Positions 42,928 to 52,133 are shown, numbered from the stretch's first letter. The stretch: DNA of 64,000 nucleotides from Eshraghiella sp051880035 (GCA_051880035.1 JBJENE010000004.1:11402-75401); one strand, 5' to 3'. The notes: generated by a model from the letters alone, not told the origin. Made by a program: numbers and translations.

Positions 42928-43045
42928 CGTGAATAAACATCAGATAAGTAATCTGCTCAATTACTTCAAGTGGATTTACCAAACCACCTGCAGCAAAAAC
43001 ATCCCATAAACTATCAATTTTATTTTTTAATTCACCTGTAATCAT
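42920..43045 (-). pseudogene. hsdM: Remnant of type I modification subunit HsdM (first 41 residues)
   Basis: Begins at ATG 43045 after GGAG and reads MITGELKNKIDSLWDVFAAG, then GLVNPLEVIEQITYLMFI, the conserved start of HsdM, before a stop at 42920. The methyltransferase domain, any hsdS and most of hsdR are missing; the sequence passes directly into the end of hsdR in another frame. The ribosome site is intact, so a short peptide may still be made. It lies 18 bp after the Fic gene. Confidence 0.88.
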
Positions 43046-43062
43046 TCGTTTTCTCCAATCAA

Positions 43063-44112
43063 CTAATTATTCCATAAATACTTGGTATATCGTCCACCAC
43101 CAATTTTGGTAATCTGACCTGATTCAACTAAAGCAGCAAGCGCTCTTTGGACAGTTACCTGACTGACATCAGGACACTTTTCCAAAATTTCAGTTTTGGT
43201 AATAGGTCCTAAAGTTGTTCTGATTATTTCTCTTACTCTGTCCGGCTTTGACAAGCCATCTGTTGTAAGCAAACTTACTCTGGAAGAAAAATCTCTGTAT
43301 GCCGCTACGACAATTCCAAGCATATATTTTACAAAAGGTTCATAATCATTTTCATTCTCATGCCATCTTTTAGAACTAAGTTGCAGACATTCGTAGTATG
43401 ATTCTTTTGTATTCTCTATCAGTTTCTCGATACTGATGTACTTCCCAACAATGTATCCTGCTCTATAAAGCAACAGCAATGTTAAAAGCCTACTCATTCG
43501 ACCATTTCCATCATTAAACGGATGCACACATAAAAAATCCAAGATAAACATCGGAATCAAAATTAGGGAATCAATCCGTTCCGTTTCCAAAGCCTTATCA
43601 AACGCCTTACATAGTTCTTCAATTGCTTCGGGAGTCTTCCATGCCGGCACCGGTCTAAATCCAACGAACTTATTTCCAAAAGAATCCTCTTCCTCAATAA
43701 CATTGTCAGCAGCTTTGTATCTGCCCCCAACATCAAAACCTTCGAACTTATACAAGTCTCTATGCAATTGCAAAATTATTGAAGGCTTGGGCGGAATATA
43801 ATCATGGTTCTCATGTATTGTATTCAAAACATCCCTATAGCCTGCAATCTCTCGCTCATTACGAGTTTTCGGTCTGGTTGTATCCTTTACCAATGCCTTT
43901 AAACGTTCATCCGATGTGTATATACCTTCAATTTTATTGGAAGCCTCTGTACTTTGAATCTTGGCAATTTCAACAAGTCGTGTTAAAGTATCCGCTTTCG
44001 CTTCAATAAATAAAGTTTGTTCTCCCTTAAATTCATGTATTTGCGTTAAATAAGACACAATTTCAGGTGTAAGTAATTTCTTCCATTTTTCACGATAATC
44101 ATACTCTCTCAC
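43063..44112 (-). CDS. Fic-domain protein with C-terminal winged helix
   Basis: A 349-residue Fic protein, a family that AMPylates or otherwise modifies target proteins. The catalytic motif HPFNDGNGR (197-205) is intact. The inhibitory helix motif SNKIEG (58-63, Glu62) is N-terminal, so it is a class II Fic that should be self-inhibited. Residues 285-349 form a winged helix (ITKTEILEKCPDVSQVTVQR). The start is GTG after GAGGTGA. Such genes are often carried inside type I restriction loci, and this one lies directly upstream of the hsdM/hsdR scar. Target unknown. Confidence 0.9.
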   Translation of the reverse strand: MREYDYREKWKKLLTPEIVSYLTQIHEFKGEQTLFIEAKADTLTRLVEIAKIQSTEASNKIEGIYTSDERLKALVKDTTRPKTRNEREIAGYRDVLNTIHENHDYIPPKPSIILQLHRDLYKFEGFDVGGRYKAADNVIEEEDSFGNKFVGFRPVPAWKTPEAIEELCKAFDKALETERIDSLILIPMFILDFLCVHPFNDGNGRMSRLLTLLLLYRAGYIVGKYISIEKLIENTKESYYECLQLSSKRWHENENDYEPFVKYMLGIVVAAYRDFSSRVSLLTTDGLSKPDRVREIIRTTLGPITKTEILEKCPDVSQVTVQRALAALVESGQITKIGGGRYTKYLWNN

Positions 44113-44199
44113 TTAATCACGTCACCTCATCAAAAATCAATTTATTCATTTTAATAAAAATGATATAGTTAAATTGTATTCTATAATTTCATCATTGTC

Positions 44200-44241
44200 A
44201 ATTTAATTTTATCATTTATACAATTTTGATAAAATTAAATT
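44200..44241. promoter_or_regulatory. Perfect 15-bp inverted repeat upstream of the Fic gene
   Basis: AATTTAATTTTATCA (44200-44214) and TGATAAAATTAAATT (44227-44241) are exact inverted copies separated by 12 bp, in an AT-rich leader 88 bp from the Fic start. It is likely an operator, possibly for the winged helix of the Fic protein itself (inference). The stretch 44242-44321 shows nothing else. Confidence 0.6.
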
Positions 44242-44321
44242 ATTTTTGATTAAATTAGAACACTTAAGTATAAGTACCTCTATGTGCCTCCAATATGAAA
44301 TATTTGCAAATTTATTATATT

Positions 44322-44352
44322 AAAAAACGCAGGATTTCATTTAATTCCTGCG
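44322..44352 (-). terminator. Terminator of the carA-carB-argS transcript
   Basis: On the minus strand CGCAGGA (44346-44352) and TCCTGCG (44328-44334) form a seven-base stem followed by TTTTTT. It lies about 200 bp after argS, beyond the nested hairpin element. Confidence 0.88.
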
Positions 44353-44419
44353 CAATTAATAAACACCGCATCTCTAGGCATTTATATTCCTTTGAGAAAA
44401 AGTGAAAGCACACTAAAAA

Positions 44420-44546
44420 GGGCTCATAGTTGCCGGGAGAAAGATTTTTGATGCCGTCAGTTCTTGGACTGCGTATTATGCAGTCCTAGCACTGCTACGG
44501 CATCAACTTAAGCGCAAGCGCTCTTTCTAACGGCAACTATGAGCCC
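44420..44546 (-). repeat. Nested 127-bp inverted-repeat element after argS
   Basis: Outer arms GGGCTCATAGTTGCCG (44420-44435) and CGGCAACTATGAGCCC (44531-44546) are perfect 16-base inverted copies. Inside, GATGCCGT (44450-44457) pairs with ACGGCATC (44497-44504), and inside that GGACTGC (44466-44472) pairs with GCAGTCC (44480-44486). A further small stem AGCGC/GCGCT lies near 44511-44522. On the minus strand the outer stem is followed by TTTTT. It starts eight bases after the argS stop and has no coding potential. It could be a mobile palindromic repeat, a structured 3'-UTR RNA or a first terminator. Confidence 0.85.
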
Positions 44547-44553
44547 GCTTTCT

Positions 44554-46320
44554 TTACATTCTCTCCGGCGCTTCCATGCCAAGAACATCGATACAGGTAA
44601 GGAGAACATCCTTGGTAAGATTGATAAGTGCCAGATATCCTTTCTTTTTGGCCTCCAAAGGCTCTGAAAGAATCTTTGTTTCATGATAAAAATGATTAAA
44701 TGCATTTGAAAGATCATACACAAATTTACAGATTTTGTGAGGAGCCGTTTCATTAAATGCTGTTTCCATAATATCACTTAATTTACTTAATTCAAGCATA
44801 AGTGAAGTTTCGCTTTCGGAATCCGGATTATTAACCTTAAGTCCGTCAAGGTTTCCGCCCTCGGCCTCGTATTTTTTGAGGATGGATTTGATACGGACAA
44901 TTGTATAAAGTATATACGGACCGGTATCACCTTCAAATGATGTGAAACGGTCTATATCGAAAATGTAATCCTTTGATGCCTGATTTGACAAATCTCCGTA
45001 TTTTAGGGCAGCCAGGCCTACTATTCCGGCAGTTTTTCTGGCTTCTGCCTCATCCACCGTACGGTTCTCCATGATTTTATCATAAACCGCATCCTCAATT
45101 TCCTTGATAAGGTATTCAAGACGAAGGACACCGCCCTGTCTTGTTTTGAAAGGTTTTCCGTCTTTGCCGTTCATGGTTCCGAAGCCTATGAATTTAAGTT
45201 CGGTTTCAGGTCTTACGATGCCTGCCTTTCTCGCCACACGGAAGAACTGTGTATAGTGAAGGTCCTGTCTTTTATCCGCAAAATAGATATATGATTTAGG
45301 TGCGTATAATTTTTCCCTTTCAATCAGGGTTGCAAGGTCTGAAGTCTCATAATTGGCTGCGCCGTCTGACTTCTGTACGATACACGGAGGGAGTTCTTTT
45401 GAATCGCCCTCTTCGCTTATATCCACAACAATGGCTCCCTGGCTTTCGTAAGCAATTCCCGAATCTACCAGGTCTTTTACCATATCAGGTATATAAGGCT
45501 GCGCATCGCTTTCACCTTTCCAAAGGTCAAAATGGACATTCAGATTGTCATAGTTTTTCTTAAGGTCGGCAACAGAGACATTAATAATATGGCGCCATAA
45601 TGCCTGATATCCCTTATGACCGCTTTGAAGCATATAAGTTGCCTGCTGGGCAGCTTTTTTAAACTCAGGGTCCTCTTTGGACTTACCGCTTGCCGTAGGA
45701 TATATTTCTTCCAGTTCCGAAATTGTGAACGGAGCTTCTTTTGGATATTCTCCATCGAAATTCTCATCAAAATAAGGAAGGTCAGGTTTTCTCTCCTTAA
45801 GTTCCACTATAATGAGGCCCATCTGAAGTCCCCAATCGCCAAGATGAACATCTCCGATTGTCCGGTAACCTGCAAACTGACAGATTCTTTTTACGCTTTC
45901 TCCGATTACTGCAGACCTTAAATGGCCAATATGTAATGGTTTGGCAACATTGGCTCCGCCATAATCAAGAAAAATAATTTCATCTTTTGGTTCACATTCG
46001 CAACCGAATTTCTCTTCGGACGCCATTCCTCTTATATATCCGCCGATAAACTCATCGCTCATTACAATATTAATGAATCCCGGTTTAACGCACTCTATTG
46101 ACTTAAATTCGCTTTTTGACTGCAAAAGGGCAACTACCTCTTCACCGATTACAAAAGGGGCTTTATGGTACTCTTTTGCGGCTGCCATGGCACCGTTACA
46201 CTGATACTGGCACAAATCCGGGCGGTTAGAGATAACTGCCTTACCGTATCCGGCATCGTATCCGCAGGCTGCAAAAGCATCACTTATAATTGATGATATC
46301 TGTTCTAATATTTTTTTCAT
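44554..46320 (-). CDS. argS: Arginyl-tRNA synthetase
   Basis: A 588-residue class I synthetase. The N-terminal Add1 domain (residues 1-110) precedes the HIGH-type motif in GANVAKPLHIGHLRSAVIGE; later motifs are DYGGANVAKP and GTMNGKDGKPFKTRQGGVLR, and the C-terminal DALR anticodon domain ends ALINLTKDVLLTCIDVLGM. The ATG at 46320 follows GAGGTG by nine bases; a GTG four codons earlier overlaps the ribosome site. It lies 30 bp after carB, so carbamoyl phosphate synthesis and arginine charging are on one transcript. Confidence 0.97.
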   Translation of the reverse strand: MKKILEQISSIISDAFAACGYDAGYGKAVISNRPDLCQYQCNGAMAAAKEYHKAPFVIGEEVVALLQSKSEFKSIECVKPGFINIVMSDEFIGGYIRGMASEEKFGCECEPKDEIIFLDYGGANVAKPLHIGHLRSAVIGESVKRICQFAGYRTIGDVHLGDWGLQMGLIIVELKERKPDLPYFDENFDGEYPKEAPFTISELEEIYPTASGKSKEDPEFKKAAQQATYMLQSGHKGYQALWRHIINVSVADLKKNYDNLNVHFDLWKGESDAQPYIPDMVKDLVDSGIAYESQGAIVVDISEEGDSKELPPCIVQKSDGAANYETSDLATLIEREKLYAPKSYIYFADKRQDLHYTQFFRVARKAGIVRPETELKFIGFGTMNGKDGKPFKTRQGGVLRLEYLIKEIEDAVYDKIMENRTVDEAEARKTAGIVGLAALKYGDLSNQASKDYIFDIDRFTSFEGDTGPYILYTIVRIKSILKKYEAEGGNLDGLKVNNPDSESETSLMLELSKLSDIMETAFNETAPHKICKFVYDLSNAFNHFYHETKILSEPLEAKKKGYLALINLTKDVLLTCIDVLGMEAPERM

Positions 46321-46350
46321 ATAATGGGTCACCTCAATATTAATTGAAGA

Positions 46351-49300
46351 TTATATTGTGGCAATATCTACCGGAGTCGGATGCTGCGTCGTAAGGCTTT
46401 CTAAACTTGTTAAAAGTGCATTGGCCGTATCCATTGATGTAAGTACATTGACACCTGTTTCAATAGCATGTCTTCTGATAATAAAACCGTCATGACTTCT
46501 TTCGATACCATTGGATGGAATATCAATTACAAGATCAATTTTATGATCAAGAATCAAATCAAGAAGCGTAGGAGCCTCCTGCTCCACCTTATTAACCTGA
46601 ACGGTATCCACGCCGTTATCTCTCAGGTATCTGGCAGTTCCTCTTGTGGCATAAATTGTATATCCCAGAGCCTTAAAGCGTTTGGCTACGGATACTGCCT
46701 CTTCTTTTTCGTTATCGCTTACAGTCATAATCATCTGTTTATGCTTAGGTAAATCTACCCCTGCACCAACAAACGCCTTATAAAGTGCCTCATTAAATTC
46801 CCTGGCAATACCAAGACATTCTCCCGTAGACTTCATTTCAGGTCCCAGGCTGATATCGGCACCGCGGATTTTCTCAAATGAGAATACCGGCATTTTAATT
46901 GCAATATAATCTGCTTTTTTCTGTAATCCCGGAGTATATCCAAGTCCTTTTATTGTATTGCCGATAATAACCTGTGTCGCAAGTTTTACAATCGGAATTC
47001 CGGTAACCTTACTGATATACGGAACCGTTCTGGAAGATCTTGGATTAACTTCAATTACATAGACCTGATTATTATACACGATAAACTGAATATTAATCAA
47101 TCCCTTAACATGCAAAGACCTTGCTAATTTTTCGGTATAATCCTCAAGCATGTTAATAATATGTTCATCCAGGCTCTGTGCAGGATATACGGAAATACTG
47201 TCACCGGAATGAATTCCTGCTCTTTCTATATGCTCCATGATTCCGGGAATCAGTATATCTTCTCCGTCACAGACCGCATCAACTTCTATTTCTTTACCCA
47301 TAAGGTATTTGTCAACAAGAATCGGATGTTCCTGTACCTGACGGTTAATTATTTCCATGAACTCCTTAATGTCCTCGTCAGAGATGGCAATCTGCATACC
47401 CTGACCTCCAAGAACATATGAAGGTCTTACAAGTACAGGATAGCCAAGTTCATTGGCAGCCTTGATGGCCTCTTCTGTAGTGAAAACGGTTTTGCCTGCT
47501 GCCCTTGGTATTCCACACTCTTCCAGTATTTCATCGAAAAGCTCCCTGTCTTCCGCAGCGTCCACATCTTTGGCACTTGTTCCGAGGATAGGAACTCCCA
47601 TTTCCATAAGACTCTTGGTAAGCTTAATTGCAGTCTGTCCGCCAAACTGTACTACCGCTCCGTCCGGGTGTTCCAGTTCCACAATACTTTCCACATCTTC
47701 AGGTGTAAGCGGTTCAAAATAAAGTTTGTCCGCAATATCAAAATCAGTACTTACCGTTTCAGGGTTGTTGTTGATAATTATCGTTTCATATCCTTCTGCC
47801 TTAAATGCCCATGTGCTGTGAACCGAGCAGTAATCAAATTCGATACCTTGCCCGATTCTTATCGGCCCTGAGCCAAGCACAAGAACTTTTTTCTCAGGCT
47901 TTGTTTCTATTACTTCATTAACCGAATCATAGCATGAGTAATAATACGGAGTAGAAGCCTCAAATTCTGCCGCACATGTATCTACCATCTTAAATGCGGC
48001 ATGAATTCCGTATTCATCTCTGAGCGCCTTGATTTCCTTCTCGGTTCTGCCGGTAAGTTTACCGATGACTGCATCAGGGAATTCGATTCTTTTTGCTTCG
48101 GCAAGAAGTTCTTTTGTAAGCGGCTCATTTGCAAGCCTTTTTTCCATTTCCACTATAATGTCAAACTTATCAATAAACCAGTGGTCTATCATTGTAATGT
48201 CATGTATGGTATCATAGCTTATACCTCTTCTTAAGGCTTCGGCAATTACATACATTCTCTTGTCATCCACATTGTGAAGAAGTTCGATTATATCTTCATC
48301 CGTACATGCTGAATAATCATCATTTATAAGCGAATCCACATGCTGTTCAAGGGAGCGGATTGCTTTCATGAGCGCGCCCTCAAAATTGGTGCAAATGCTC
48401 ATTACCTCTCCGGTAGCTTTCATCTGTGTTGTAAGCTTTCTTGACGCGGTAATGAATTTATCAAACGGAAGTCTTGGAATCTTAACTACACAATAATCCA
48501 GTGCCGGTTCAAAGCTGGCAAATGTCTTATGGGTAATTGCATTCGGAATTTCATCAAGATGATATCCAAGAGCTATTTTGGCTGCCACTTTGGCAATAGG
48601 GTATCCTGTTGCTTTGGAAGCAAGGGCAGAAGAACGGCTTACTCGCGGATTTACCTCAATAACACAATATTCAAAGCTTGTAGGGTGGAGTGCAAACTGA
48701 ACATTACATCCTCCGGTAATCTTAAGCTCATCGATAATATTAAGGGCTGATGAACGAAGCATCTGATATTCTTTATCAGAAAGGGTCTGGGAAGGTGCAA
48801 CAACTATACTGTCTCCCGTATGAACACCTACCGGGTCAATATTTTCCATATTACATACGGTTATACATGTGCCGTTGGCATCACGCATTACCTCATATTC
48901 TATTTCTTTCCAGCCTGCAATACAACGCTCTACAAGAACCTGTCCCACACGGCTGAGTCTTAAACCGTTGGAAAGAATATCCACCAGTTCTTCTTCATTA
49001 TGGGCAATTCCTCCTCCGCTTCCTCCGAGAGTGTATGCCGGACGAAGTACCACAGGGTATCCGATTGTATTTGTAAAAGCAATACCATCTTCTACATTCT
49101 CGACTACAAGAGACGGAGCGCAAGGCTCTCCTATTTTCTCCATGGTTGTCTTAAATTCAAGACGGTCCTCTGCCTTTTTAATGGTTTCTGCAGTTGTTCC
49201 GATTAATTTTACACCGTGCTCCTCTAAGAAACCTGTCTCTGCAATTTCCATTGCCAGATTAAGTCCGGCCTGTCCTCCAAGTGTAGGGAGAATGCTGTCC

Positions 49301-49548
49301 GGTTTTTCCTTAAGGATAATCTGTTCCAGTGATTTTACCGTAAGCGGCTCAATATACACCTCATCCGCAATGTCTTTATCCGTCATGATTGTGGCAGGAT
49401 TGGAGTTTACAAGAACAACTTCCAAGCCCTCTTCCTTAAGGGAGCGGCATGCCTGGGTTCCGGCATAGTCAAATTCCGCAGCCTGTCCGATTACTATAGG
49501 TCCCGAACCGATTACTAACACTTTTTTAATGTCTTTATTTCTTGGCAT
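46351..49548 (-). CDS. carB: Carbamoyl-phosphate synthase large subunit
   Basis: A 1065-residue protein with two homologous ATP-grasp halves: residues 1-400 (VLVIGSGPIVIGQAAEFDYA, carboxyphosphate half) and about 550-940 (VLVLGSGPIRIGQGIEFDYC, carbamate half), an oligomerisation domain between them, and a C-terminal MGS-like allosteric domain (IYATRGTARYLRDNGV) that usually binds UMP and ornithine. Makes carbamoyl phosphate for pyrimidines and arginine. Two bases separate it from carA. Full length and intact. Confidence 0.99.
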   Translation of the reverse strand: MPRNKDIKKVLVIGSGPIVIGQAAEFDYAGTQACRSLKEEGLEVVLVNSNPATIMTDKDIADEVYIEPLTVKSLEQIILKEKPDSILPTLGGQAGLNLAMEIAETGFLEEHGVKLIGTTAETIKKAEDRLEFKTTMEKIGEPCAPSLVVENVEDGIAFTNTIGYPVVLRPAYTLGGSGGGIAHNEEELVDILSNGLRLSRVGQVLVERCIAGWKEIEYEVMRDANGTCITVCNMENIDPVGVHTGDSIVVAPSQTLSDKEYQMLRSSALNIIDELKITGGCNVQFALHPTSFEYCVIEVNPRVSRSSALASKATGYPIAKVAAKIALGYHLDEIPNAITHKTFASFEPALDYCVVKIPRLPFDKFITASRKLTTQMKATGEVMSICTNFEGALMKAIRSLEQHVDSLINDDYSACTDEDIIELLHNVDDKRMYVIAEALRRGISYDTIHDITMIDHWFIDKFDIIVEMEKRLANEPLTKELLAEAKRIEFPDAVIGKLTGRTEKEIKALRDEYGIHAAFKMVDTCAAEFEASTPYYYSCYDSVNEVIETKPEKKVLVLGSGPIRIGQGIEFDYCSVHSTWAFKAEGYETIIINNNPETVSTDFDIADKLYFEPLTPEDVESIVELEHPDGAVVQFGGQTAIKLTKSLMEMGVPILGTSAKDVDAAEDRELFDEILEECGIPRAAGKTVFTTEEAIKAANELGYPVLVRPSYVLGGQGMQIAISDEDIKEFMEIINRQVQEHPILVDKYLMGKEIEVDAVCDGEDILIPGIMEHIERAGIHSGDSISVYPAQSLDEHIINMLEDYTEKLARSLHVKGLINIQFIVYNNQVYVIEVNPRSSRTVPYISKVTGIPIVKLATQVIIGNTIKGLGYTPGLQKKADYIAIKMPVFSFEKIRGADISLGPEMKSTGECLGIAREFNEALYKAFVGAGVDLPKHKQMIMTVSDNEKEEAVSVAKRFKALGYTIYATRGTARYLRDNGVDTVQVNKVEQEAPTLLDLILDHKIDLVIDIPSNGIERSHDGFIIRRHAIETGVNVLTSMDTANALLTSLESLTTQHPTPVDIATI

Positions 49549-49550
49549 AA

Positions 49551-50627
49551 TTAATCCCTGCCTTTCTTCATCATATCCATGAATCTGTCAAAAAGGAAAT
49601 CCGAATCCTTAGGTCCTGCGCAGGCTTCCGGATGGAACTGTACGGTAAAAATATTTTTACCTACATATGAAAGTCCTTCGTTGGTACCGTCGTTAACATT
49701 GACAAATGCCGGTACTGCCACATCAGGGTTCAATGTGTCCATATCAACCACATAACCGTGATTCTGGGAAGATATATATACTTTTCCGGTTGAAAGGTCT
49801 TTTACCGGATGATTGGCACCTCTGTGTCCGTATTTCATCTTATGGGTATCGGCTCCTGTTGCAAGTGCCATCAACTGATGTCCCAGACAAATCGCAAAAA
49901 CAGGGATATCCGAATCATAAATCTTTTTGAGTTCTGCAATTATCTGCGTGCACTCCTTAGGGTCTCCCGGTCCGTTTGAAAGCATAATTCCGTCCGGTGC
50001 GGATGCAATGATTTCATCCGCTTTTGTGTCTGCAGGATAAACCGTTACATGGCAGCCTCTTTTATTAAGGGAACGGGCGATATTGCTTTTGGCACCAAAA
50101 TCCATAAGGGCAACCTTAAATCCGTCTCCCGGCAGGATTTCCTTCTCGGAACATGTTACCTTTTCAACAACTTTTCCTGTTCTGTATTCTTTTAACTTTG
50201 GAATAATTTCATTAAGATTATAATTTTCGTTGGTGGTAATCATTCCGTTCATTGTTCCCTTTTCCCTGAGGATCTTGGTCAATGCTCTTGTATCTATTCC
50301 TGAGATACCCGGAATGTCATTTGATTTAAGAAAATTCTGAATTGTGTCTTCGCTACGGAAATTGCTCGGCATCCGTGAAAGCTCTCTGACAATAAAACCG
50401 TCCGGCCAAGGTTTTTTTGACTCCTTATCGGCATTACATATGCCATAATTACCAATAAGAGGATAAGTCATTACTACCGCCTGTCCTGCATATGAAGGGT
50501 CAGTCAACACCTCCAGATATCCTGTCATGGAAGTATTAAAGACAATTTCGCTGATTATTTCTTTTTCGGCACCAATGCTTTTTCCCTCAAAAACATTTCC
50601 ATCTTCAAGTATCAAAAATGCTTTCAT
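49551..50627 (-). CDS. carA: Carbamoyl-phosphate synthase small subunit
   Basis: A 358-residue glutaminase subunit supplying ammonia to CarB. The N-terminal CPSase small domain (residues 1-150, IVFNTSMTGYLEVLTDPSYA) precedes the class I amidotransferase domain with the catalytic cysteine in VFAICLGHQLMALATG and the His/Glu pair in VQFHPEACAGP. First gene of carA-carB-argS. A sigma-A promoter lies about 50 bp upstream and the short leader has no visible PyrR attenuator, so pyrimidine control may come by another way. Confidence 0.98.
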   Translation of the reverse strand: MKAFLILEDGNVFEGKSIGAEKEIISEIVFNTSMTGYLEVLTDPSYAGQAVVMTYPLIGNYGICNADKESKKPWPDGFIVRELSRMPSNFRSEDTIQNFLKSNDIPGISGIDTRALTKILREKGTMNGMITTNENYNLNEIIPKLKEYRTGKVVEKVTCSEKEILPGDGFKVALMDFGAKSNIARSLNKRGCHVTVYPADTKADEIIASAPDGIMLSNGPGDPKECTQIIAELKKIYDSDIPVFAICLGHQLMALATGADTHKMKYGHRGANHPVKDLSTGKVYISSQNHGYVVDMDTLNPDVAVPAFVNVNDGTNEGLSYVGKNIFTVQFHPEACAGPKDSDFLFDRFMDMMKKGRD

Positions 50628-50673
50628 TGTTTTCCTTGTCCTTTCGTATTAAATTTTTACCTAAATTGAAAGC

Positions 50674-50702
50674 ATTTTATCACAATTTTCATGCCATTTC
50701 AA
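50674..50702 (-). promoter_or_regulatory. Promoter of carA-carB-argS
   Basis: On the minus strand, -35 TTGAAA (50697-50702) and -10 TAAAAT (50674-50679) are separated by 17 bp, placing the start about 40 bases before the carA ATG. Confidence 0.75.
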
Positions 50703-50742
50703 CCCTTTAAAAAAGATTGGCAAAAATACTTAATAATAGTAA

Positions 50743-50769
50743 ACCAAACAGCATTTTTTTCATATAATA
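50743..50769 (+). promoter_or_regulatory. Possible sigma-K-type sporulation promoter
   Basis: AC (50743-50744), 16 bp, then CATATAATA (50761-50769) matches the sigma-K pattern AC-N16/17-CATAnnnTA. It lies 28 bp before a gene with SpoIID-like and peptidoglycan-binding domains, a fitting target. The pattern is short and the region is AT-rich, so this is tentative. Confidence 0.4.
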
Positions 50770-50796
50770 ATTGTAAATCTGTTTAGGATTATTTAT

Positions 50797-52041
50797 ATGG
50801 ACAATTCATTAATCAACGCCATTGACACCGGCACTCTCCGTGTGGATGTCACCTCGCCGGAAGGAAGACCATTGGAAAATGTTTCGGTGGAAATATCATA
50901 CTCCGGCGACCCGGATAACACTATTGAAACTCTTTTCACGGATTCGATAGGCCGCACCGAACCTGTTACTCTCCCGGCGCCACCCCTGGAATTCAGTGAA
51001 ACACCGTCCGTGGAGCAGCCTTACTCCGATTACAACATAGTTATTCGTGCTCCCGAGTATCCGCCTATTTCCATTAACGGAATCAATCTTTTTCCAACCA
51101 GATTATCAATACAGCCTGTAAGATTTCCTTTCCCGCCAATGGACCCCATGGGCAGGATTATTACAATCGGTCCTAACACACTCTTTGGAGATTATCCGCC
51201 TAAAATACCTGAAAGTGAAATAAAACCAATCAGAAATACGGGAGAAATCGTTCTGGACCGTGTGGTAGTACCTGAATTTGTAGTAGTGCACAACGGAGTC
51301 CCTTCCGATTCTTCCGCAGCCAACTATACGGTAAGATTTGCCGACTACATAAAAAATGTAGTAAGCAGCGAAATCTACCCAACCTGGCCTGAGGAGACCA
51401 TAAGGGCCAATGTTATTGCAATTGTGTCTTTTACGCTTAACAGAGTTTTTACGGAATGGTACAGAAACAAGGGATATGATTTTACAATTACCTCATCAAC
51501 CGCTTACGACCAGAAGTGGATTTACGGAAGAAATATTTTTGATAATATTTCGGCTATCGTTGATGATGTGTTTGCCAACTATGTATCACGCCCTAATATC
51601 AAACAGCCGATACTTACACAATACTGCGACGGCAAGAGAACAACCTGTGACGGTCTGAGCCAGTGGGGCTCAAAATACCTTGGGGACGACAATTATACGG
51701 CACTGGAAATTCTGAGAACATATTTCGGAGAAGAAATATATATAAATACAGCCGAGGAAGTATCCGGCATTCCAATGTCGTGGCCGGGATATGTTCTGGA
51801 AATCGGCTCATACGGCCCGCCGGTAAGCGTCATTCAGGAACAGCTGGATTTTATACGGTCTGTTTACACCAACATTCCTCCCGTGGTGGTGGATGGTATC
51901 TATGGTGAGGAAACAGAGGCCGCAGTAAAGAAATTCCAGCAGGTTTTTGATTTACCTCAAAGCGGAACCGTAAATTTTCCAACCTGGTACAGAATATCCA
52001 AAATGTATGTTGCCCTGGCAGGCCTTGCAGAACCTAATTAA
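50797..52041 (+). CDS. SpoIID-like/peptidoglycan-binding spore or wall protein
   Basis: A 414-residue protein without a signal peptide. Residues 10-110 are a carboxypeptidase-regulatory-like beta domain (TLRVDVTSPEGRPLENVSVE). Residues 160-310 resemble SpoIID stage II proteins: VPSDSSAANYTVRFADYIKN, then SSEIYPTWPEETIRANVIAI and the segment YCDGKRTTCDGLSQWGSKYL. The C-terminal 75 residues form a PG_binding_1 domain (GPPVSVIQEQLDFI, VDGIYGEETEAAVKKFQ). Similar proteins are widespread in spore-forming Clostridia and are thought to act on spore cortex or wall; enzyme activity is not shown. It stands alone between carA and a convergent gene. Confidence 0.75.
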   Translation: MDNSLINAIDTGTLRVDVTSPEGRPLENVSVEISYSGDPDNTIETLFTDSIGRTEPVTLPAPPLEFSETPSVEQPYSDYNIVIRAPEYPPISINGINLFPTRLSIQPVRFPFPPMDPMGRIITIGPNTLFGDYPPKIPESEIKPIRNTGEIVLDRVVVPEFVVVHNGVPSDSSAANYTVRFADYIKNVVSSEIYPTWPEETIRANVIAIVSFTLNRVFTEWYRNKGYDFTITSSTAYDQKWIYGRNIFDNISAIVDDVFANYVSRPNIKQPILTQYCDGKRTTCDGLSQWGSKYLGDDNYTALEILRTYFGEEIYINTAEEVSGIPMSWPGYVLEIGSYGPPVSVIQEQLDFIRSVYTNIPPVVVDGIYGEETEAAVKKFQQVFDLPQSGTVNFPTWYRISKMYVALAGLAEPN

Positions 52042-52054
52042 AGAATGTTATAAC

Positions 52055-52088
52055 TAAAAAAGCTCCGGTCACAAATGTGACCGGAGTT
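52055..52088. terminator. Terminator between convergent genes, strongest for the minus strand
   Basis: CTCCGGTCACA (52063-52073) and TGTGACCGGAG (52076-52086) are perfect 11-base arms with a two-base loop. On the minus strand TTTTTT follows the stem, terminating the zinc-ribbon gene; the plus-strand tail is poor in T but the stem may also stop transcripts from 52041. Confidence 0.88.
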
Positions 52089-52133
52089 CCCAATTTAAAG
52101 CTGTATTTTGTCCGTATATTATTTCATTATGGT

